NCBI GenBank assembly: GCA_015686845.1
Contig: JADPRS010000004.1
Coordinates: forward strand, 62,001 to 126,000
Length of the DNA: 64,000 nt
Direction: 5' to 3'
Source of the DNA: Lutibacter sp. B2
Lineage (GTDB): Bacteria; Bacillota; Clostridia; Peptostreptococcales; Thermotaleaceae
Under the pieces are notes generated by a model that worked only from the letters and a program-made list of their open reading frames with translations, ran no database searches and was not told where the DNA came from. Of the stretch, positions 59,085 to 64,000 are shown piece after piece; within the stretch, counting starts at the first letter, position 1; each line of letters begins with the position of its first letter. Position numbers and translations under genes: made by a program.

Positions 59085-60761
59085 ATGAAAAAAAAAATAA
59101 CGGTTATATGTATATGCATATTATGTAGCCTAACAATTGCCTATGCAGATAAAAATTCTCCTTATAGAGATGGGGTTATTGAGGGATACATAAAGAATGT
59201 ATCAGATAATCAAATTCAAATAGAAGAATATGACGGAACGATACATCAACTTGAATTAGATAGAAAAATTTCATTTCAAATAGATGGGATCTTAGCAAAT
59301 CTACAAGACTTCAAACCTGGGATGGAAGTTTTCGGAGAACTAAAGGGTAGAAGACTTAATTATCTAGAAAGCTATTCTACAGAAAATATGGGATATATTC
59401 CAGCGGACGGAAAGGTAAGAATAGGCATAGTAAAAAAGATAGATAGAGACCAAATATCAATTAAGCAGGATATAGGAGGAGAAGAAACTTATTTTACTTC
59501 TCCTGCTACGATCACCACTAGAGAAGAAGAAAATATAGAGTTATCTGCTTTATATGAAGGAGATCGAGTAAAGCTGTACTTTGATGAATACGATACTACA
59601 GTAATAAGCAGAATAGAAATTCAAGGAAAATCTGTATTGATTAAAGATATATACAGAGCAAAAATAGCAAAAGCAGACCAATTAGAAGATGTGATAGGAC
59701 TTGAAGACCTAGAAGTTCTTAGGAATGGAAAGTGGGAGTATGTAAGCAAAGTAACTAAAATTCCTTATGCTACAGAGTTACCACTTTATATAAAGGGACA
59801 AAAAATAAATCATGACAGATTAAAATATTATCGTGGAAAAACCATCTACATGGTAGTAAAAAACTTCTTTGGAAGTGACAAAGTAGAAAAAATGATTATA
59901 AAAAGTGAATATGAATCTACTTATTCTGATAAAATCAAAAGAGTAAACTTTTATGCAGATGCATTTGAACTTGAAAATAAGAAAAACATATTACTAAATG
60001 AAGGAACCATTATTATAAAAAATGGAAGACTGGTAGATAAAAACGCTATAAATCCTGATTCTGATGCATATATAGTAGCTGATGGAAGAGGTGGAAATCT
60101 ATTTGCAGATATTATTAATATATATAATGAAAATATTAATAACTCCAATATAGGACAAAACTATATTTATTCAGGAAGATTAAGCAAGATATTAGAAGAT
60201 AAAGTATACTTAAAAGACTTCTTTTTATTAAAGGACAATGAATGGTATTCTTATAGAACAAAAAATGAAAGAGATGAAAAAGAATTATTTTATGATAATG
60301 ATATAGAAATTTATGATTTAGACAATAAAAAAAGAATAATACCTAAGGAGTTCTTTGCAGGAGATTATGCAGTAGATGAAGAAGAAGATTCGGATTATGC
60401 AAAGAAACACAATTTAAGAGATTGGTATGGGTACATTTATACAGATGGAGATAGAATTTCTAGTATAGTGGTTACGAAAAACATGGATTCACTATATAGA
60501 CAAAGAATAACCAATGGTATAGTAAAAGCAGACCCTGTTGATGATTCTTTAACGGGTTGGACACTAGAACTAAGAGATGTAAAGGACTGGAGTGAAAGAA
60601 AAGAAGAGTGGATGATGAAAAATTCTGATTTGAGAATGAGCTTAGAAAAAACGATGATTATCAAGGATGGAAAGCTAATCTCTCCTGATGAGTTAACCAT
60701 AGGCATGAGACTATATATTATAAGAGATGACTTCAAAGGCAAGGTTGTATTGGTAAAGTAA
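59085..60761 (+). CDS. Exported protein of unknown family in the surface cluster
   Basis: 558 residues with a clear signal peptide ending near TIAYADKNSP. The body contains short beta-barrel-like repeats with a shared opening: VIEGYIKNVSDNQIQIEEYD, VRIGIVKKIDRDQISIKQDI, IYSGRLSKILEDKVYLKDFF and NGIVKADPVDDSLTGWTLEL. Each describes a G-x-(I/V)-x-x-(I/V)-x-x-(D/N)-x-(I/V)-x-(I/V) strand pair similar to small OB or DUF5666-type folds. No catalytic motif or anchor is visible. It starts 4 bases after the IPT gene and precedes an SLH gene, so it is made together with the surface proteins. I do not assign a function. Confidence 0.7.
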   Translation: MKKKITVICICILCSLTIAYADKNSPYRDGVIEGYIKNVSDNQIQIEEYDGTIHQLELDRKISFQIDGILANLQDFKPGMEVFGELKGRRLNYLESYSTENMGYIPADGKVRIGIVKKIDRDQISIKQDIGGEETYFTSPATITTREEENIELSALYEGDRVKLYFDEYDTTVISRIEIQGKSVLIKDIYRAKIAKADQLEDVIGLEDLEVLRNGKWEYVSKVTKIPYATELPLYIKGQKINHDRLKYYRGKTIYMVVKNFFGSDKVEKMIIKSEYESTYSDKIKRVNFYADAFELENKKNILLNEGTIIIKNGRLVDKNAINPDSDAYIVADGRGGNLFADIINIYNENINNSNIGQNYIYSGRLSKILEDKVYLKDFFLLKDNEWYSYRTKNERDEKELFYDNDIEIYDLDNKKRIIPKEFFAGDYAVDEEEDSDYAKKHNLRDWYGYIYTDGDRISSIVVTKNMDSLYRQRITNGIVKADPVDDSLTGWTLELRDVKDWSERKEEWMMKNSDLRMSLEKTMIIKDGKLISPDELTIGMRLYIIRDDFKGKVVLVK

Positions 60762-60796
60762 ACAGGTGATGGGTTACAAAAAAAGGGTGGGAAAAA

Positions 60797-62257
60797 ATGA
60801 AGAAAATCATAACAATATTAATGATAATAGCAATGCTAACCCCTACAACAATATGGGCTACTCCTCCTGTTTTTTCAGGTGGGGTAAATAACGAATACCA
60901 ATATGAAGAGATTGTATTTCTAACGGGTGAGCCTATAAAATTCGTAGGAACAATAGATGTATCTGAAAAAGAAAAGGAAACTGAAAAAACTACATCTTAT
61001 AAATTCAAACTAACATCAGAAGATAAGTCCTTAGATGCAAAGTTAGATCGAACAATTACGCTAGTTACAGAATACACAAAAAGAGATGATAAAGGACAAA
61101 CAATAGGACAAACGGCAATAGACAAATACAAAGAAACATTGAAAATAGGAAAAGATAAGTATGAACTTGAAGATTATCAACTTTCAAAATCAGAAATAAC
61201 AGATAATCGCCCTGCTTCAGATTTTTATTCAGGAAACTTAAAAGGTAGAAAATATTATCAAGTAAACAAGGATGAAGGAGAAATAATAATAGATATATCA
61301 GGTTCGGATGCAGGATATAAAAATTTTTGGGGAACGACAGATACACGAACACTTCATTATGATATTACATCAAAAAAAGAAAAATCTTCATGGCATGGAA
61401 CGGTAGAAATACAAACTTCTGATAGCCAAACAAAATCACTTAGATATTCAAATAATGAAGCAAATTTATCAAGTTTTAATGGTGGACATATAAGGGTAAC
61501 AGAAAGTGGTATGGTCTCGAGATATGACTACAATCTGCCTGATAAAGATGATGACGAATTGAATGATAGAAAAAGAAATAAAGGAAGAATGGAATTAAAG
61601 CAAACAATGGTTCCAAAGCTAGAAAGATTAATTCTGCCAAAATTCAAGGATGTTGAAGGCCATTGGGCAGGGAATGCTATTAAAAAACTATATTCGTTAG
61701 ATGTATTTGATGAGCAATCTCAATTTTTCACACCGAATATCCCAATCACAAGGATAGAATTTACAAAAGCAGTTATCAAAGCTTGCAATATACGTACCTC
61801 TTTAGAAGAACCTAAAAAAAGAAGAGGAAAAAAAGAACCAGAAGAAGTATCTTTATTTAAAGATGTAAATGCAAAAGATGATAGTTATAAGTATATAAAA
61901 GATGCAGTAAACAAAAAAATAATATCTGGAACATCAGATGATGTATTTGAGCCTACAGAGCCTTTAACAAGAGCACAGGCAATTACGATTTTAATAAGAG
62001 CATTAGGTTTTGAATCCAAAGCACCTACATCTGGATATTATATGAATTTCTCTGATGATAACAAAATTCCAAACTGGGCAAGGGATAGTATTTATGTAGC
62101 AAAAGAAATAGGCCTTATACAAGGAAATTCACAAAATACAGTAAATCCAAACAAAATTCTTACAAGAGCAGAAGCATCATCAATGCTCGTAAGCTTTCTA
62201 GAATTCTTAGAAAAGGATCTTCAAAAGGATTATAGAGAAAACATAATTAATTTTTAA
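60797..62257 (+). CDS. SLH-domain surface protein (C-terminal SLH triplet)
   Basis: 486 residues with a signal peptide ending near TIWATPPVF. Residues about 25-280 form a beta-rich domain of unknown family. Three SLH repeats at about 282-470 follow: FKDVEGHWAGNAIKKLYSLD, then FKDVNAKDDSYKYIKDAVNK and FSDDNKIPNWARDSIYVAKE, each followed by the usual I/L-T-R-x-E/Q region (LTRAQAITIL, LTRAEASSML). It is last of the four-gene operon. It is the obvious wall anchor for the two large Ig-like proteins, which lack SLH repeats (inference). Confidence 0.87.
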   Translation: MKKIITILMIIAMLTPTTIWATPPVFSGGVNNEYQYEEIVFLTGEPIKFVGTIDVSEKEKETEKTTSYKFKLTSEDKSLDAKLDRTITLVTEYTKRDDKGQTIGQTAIDKYKETLKIGKDKYELEDYQLSKSEITDNRPASDFYSGNLKGRKYYQVNKDEGEIIIDISGSDAGYKNFWGTTDTRTLHYDITSKKEKSSWHGTVEIQTSDSQTKSLRYSNNEANLSSFNGGHIRVTESGMVSRYDYNLPDKDDDELNDRKRNKGRMELKQTMVPKLERLILPKFKDVEGHWAGNAIKKLYSLDVFDEQSQFFTPNIPITRIEFTKAVIKACNIRTSLEEPKKRRGKKEPEEVSLFKDVNAKDDSYKYIKDAVNKKIISGTSDDVFEPTEPLTRAQAITILIRALGFESKAPTSGYYMNFSDDNKIPNWARDSIYVAKEIGLIQGNSQNTVNPNKILTRAEASSMLVSFLEFLEKDLQKDYRENIINF

Positions 62258-62356
62258 AGATAATAATGTATAGATACCAATTAAATGGCAGAGAATATAT
62301 TGACTAAGAGTTTATATTGAGATATAATATTCAAGTTATTATAAAAGAAAAAACGA

Positions 62357-62373
62357 GCACCCTATTAGGGTGC
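62357..62373 (+). other. Hairpin GCACCC-TATTA-GGGTGC
   Basis: A perfect 6-bp GC-rich stem with a 5-base loop lies 27 bases ahead of the strong terminator at 62400. With that terminator it forms a two-hairpin RNA end, which may be a processing or stability element or part of an untranslated small RNA. Confidence 0.5.
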
Positions 62374-62399
62374 CCTGCCATAGAAATTAGTAAGGACAC

Positions 62400-62437
62400 A
62401 GGTAGGTCACCCCTTATGGGTGACCTACCTCTTTTTT
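62400..62437 (+). terminator. Strong terminator of the surface-protein operon
   Basis: A perfect 13-bp stem (AGGTAGGTCACCC, loop CTTAT, GGGTGACCTACCT) followed by CTTTTTT. Its G+C content is unusual for this genome. Confidence 0.92.
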
Positions 62438-62469
62438 AAGAGGAAATGAATATATAAGGTGGTGACAAC

Positions 62470-63918
62470 GTGCTTTTTAACTCCTTTAAATTTTTAATAT
62501 TTTTCCCCATAGTAACAGCCCTATATTACATAATTCCACATAAAGCAAGATGGATATTGCTTCTGGGTGCTAGTTATTATTTTTACATGTGTTGGAAACC
62601 TGAATACATAGTTTTAATCATAATATCTACAATGATTGATTATTTTGCTGGTATTATGATGGGAAGAACAGAAGAAAAGAAAAAAAGAAAAAAATATCTA
62701 CTTCTTAGTTTGGTCTCCAATCTAGGACTATTATTTACCTTTAAATATTTCAACTTCTTTAACGAGGCAATGGGACAACCATTTAAGCAGTTTAAACTAC
62801 TTTTGCCAGTGGGTATATCCTTTTATACCTTTCAAACACTGAGTTATTCCATCGATGTATATAAGGGAAAGATAAAGCCTGAAAAACACCTTGGAATATT
62901 TGCACTCTATGTTTCTTTTTTTCCTCAACTAGTAGCAGGCCCTATTGAAAGATCAGAAAAACTACTACCACAGTTTTATGAGAAGCATGGATTTGATTAT
63001 GATAGATTTACAAGTGGACTCGTACAAATGGGGTGGGGTTTCTTTAAAAAGATTATCATTGCAGATAGAGTGGCTATATTAGTAAATCAAGTCTATAACA
63101 ATGTGACAGAATATACAGGGATACAGCTTATTGTTGCTACCATTTTTTTCGCATTTCAAATATATTGCGATTTCTCAGGTTACTCAGATATTGCCATAGG
63201 TCTTGCCAGGATATTGGGATTTGACCTTATGAAGAATTTCAATAGACCCTATTTTGCAACCTCAATCCCAGATTTTTGGAGAAGGTGGCATATATCATTA
63301 TCAACGTGGTTTAAAGATTATCTGTATATCCCCTTAGGAGGTAGTAAAACTACTAAGTCTAGATGGTATTTTAATTTAATCATCACTTTTTTAATCAGTG
63401 GGTTGTGGCATGGTGCCAATTGGACATTTATAATATGGGGACTTGTACATGGCTTTTATCAAATCGTAGCAATCACTACTAGAAAGATGAGAGGTTCATT
63501 CGTTAGAGCCATCAGACTAGATCGAATTCCTATTCTTCATAAACTATTGAATATAATGGTGACTTTTTCTCTAGTGTGTTTTGCATGGATATTTTTTAGA
63601 GCCAATAACGCCAATGATGCTCTATACATAGTAACGCATTTGTTTGATGGTGTATTAGAGATAAAAAGTATAGGCGTTCTAAGTGCTTATATGTCTGTTT
63701 TAGGGCTTGAAGAAGTAGAATTTTGTATTGCGGTAGGCGCTATTATACTTATGGAGGTAATACAGTTTATTCAAGGAGAGCGAGAGATCTATGCTGTGTT
63801 AAATAATAGCCCTATTTTCCTAAGATGGGCTGTGTATTATATGATTGTATTTGCTACATTATTCTTTGGAATATATGGTGGTTCAGTCGATATTCAATTT
63901 ATATACTTTCAATTTTAG
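62470..63918 (+). CDS. MBOAT family O-acyltransferase (AlgI/DltB-like)
   Basis: A 482-residue polytopic membrane protein that starts at GTG after AAGGTGGTGA. Family marks are FPQLVAGPIERSEKLLPQF, YCDFSGYSDIAIGLARILGF, FWRRWHISLSTWFKDYLYIP and SGLWHGANWTFIIWGLVHGF, which carries the catalytic His. MBOAT proteins of this group move an acyl group across the membrane onto an extracellular polymer, with a DltD/AlgX-type partner. The next ORF starts 37 bases downstream with a signal-anchor-like N-terminus, consistent with such a partner. The substrate is unknown; secondary cell-wall polymer is one possibility, given the neighbouring SLH proteins. Confidence 0.93.
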   Translation: MLFNSFKFLIFFPIVTALYYIIPHKARWILLLGASYYFYMCWKPEYIVLIIISTMIDYFAGIMMGRTEEKKKRKKYLLLSLVSNLGLLFTFKYFNFFNEAMGQPFKQFKLLLPVGISFYTFQTLSYSIDVYKGKIKPEKHLGIFALYVSFFPQLVAGPIERSEKLLPQFYEKHGFDYDRFTSGLVQMGWGFFKKIIIADRVAILVNQVYNNVTEYTGIQLIVATIFFAFQIYCDFSGYSDIAIGLARILGFDLMKNFNRPYFATSIPDFWRRWHISLSTWFKDYLYIPLGGSKTTKSRWYFNLIITFLISGLWHGANWTFIIWGLVHGFYQIVAITTRKMRGSFVRAIRLDRIPILHKLLNIMVTFSLVCFAWIFFRANNANDALYIVTHLFDGVLEIKSIGVLSAYMSVLGLEEVEFCIAVGAIILMEVIQFIQGEREIYAVLNNSPIFLRWAVYYMIVFATLFFGIYGGSVDIQFIYFQF

Positions 63919-63955
63919 ATGATGGTCATACTATGATTCATTAAGAGGTGAAAAT

Positions 63956-64000
63956 ATGAAGAATTTTATAAAAAGTATACTATTTATAATCATAGGTGTA
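63956..64000 (+). CDS. Start of a membrane-anchored protein (cut by window edge)
   Basis: The first 15 codons (MKNFIKSILFIIIGV) follow an AGAGGTG ribosome site. A basic N-terminus plus a hydrophobic run indicates a signal or membrane anchor. Position behind an MBOAT gene suggests the DltD/AlgX-like SGNH partner usually encoded there, but the sequence here is too short to show it. Confidence 0.55.
   Translation, partial: MKNFIKSILFIIIGV

Noticed and set aside
1-64000. tRNA or rRNA genes, CRISPR arrays, insertion sequences, prophage
   Set aside because: No TTCGA-type tRNA arms with matching acceptor stems, no regularly spaced repeats, no transposase other than the serine recombinase, and no phage structural genes were seen on either strand.

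Overview
The window is AT-rich (roughly one third G+C by eye) and gene-dense. It reads as the chromosome of a spore-forming, amino-acid-fermenting anaerobe of the class Clostridia. The evidence is spore genes (a SipL-like SPOCS/LysM protein, GerA/B/C, SpoIIR, SleB, YpeB, a YhcN/YlaJ lipoprotein), a lysine-fermentation operon, SLH-anchored surface proteins, and clostridial signals (tandem glycine riboswitch, c-di-GMP-II riboswitch, sigma-54 control). Relatives such as Alkaliphilus, Caminicella or Crassaminicella are plausible; the genus is not settled. No tRNA, rRNA, CRISPR array, IS element or clear prophage was seen.

Layout. 0-3.3 kb (minus): a cut-off Eis-like acetyltransferase, a DUF2156 protein, and an AgcS symporter behind a tandem glycine riboswitch. 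3.4-8.3 kb: a TetR regulator, a lipoprotein HlyD-type adaptor and an RND pump. 8.6-11.1 kb: a spore lipoprotein, then an isolated large serine recombinase with a 32-residue ORF and two palindromes upstream. 11.1-17.0 kb: thiolase, a cysteine-cluster protein, a SpoIID-amidase fusion, Veg and SipL.

17.1-25.6 kb is a candidate c-di-GMP-controlled matrix locus. A c-di-GMP-II riboswitch with a terminator precedes a NarL-type sensor kinase and response regulator. These are followed by three proteins with SipW-type signal peptides (one TasA/camelysin-like, one a 70-residue Pro/Ser/Asn-rich peptide), a polytopic ER/SipW-type signal peptidase, a DUF5305 membrane protein and an SLH protein that may anchor the matrix. 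I infer c-di-GMP -> two-component system -> surface fibre, with export, processing and anchoring in one block.

25.6-36.8 kb is housekeeping and sporulation: ispE, a GntR regulator, gerABC, spoIIR, sleB-ypeB, ddl, a DUF1934 protein, and an arginyl-tRNA synthetase derivative that keeps the N-terminal and anticodon-binding domains but has no catalytic core. 36.8-46.2 kb is lysine fermentation: a sigma-54 activator, three copies of an 18-bp putative enhancer, a -24/-12 promoter, then kdd-kamA-kamB-kamC-kamD-kamE. KamA makes beta-lysine, KamDE moves the second amino group, Kdd oxidises the product, and KamBC probably reactivates KamDE. kce, kal and the CoA-transferase genes are not in the window.

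46.3-62.4 kb is a surface-layer cluster: two SLH proteins, a duplicated-domain acidic protein on the opposite strand, a 1322-residue Ig-like protein, a 2110-residue IPT/TIG protein and a 558-residue exported protein of unknown family. Two promoters here resemble sigma-28/SigD sites. The window ends in an MBOAT O-acyltransferase and the first codons of its neighbour, which suggests acylation of a cell-surface polymer.
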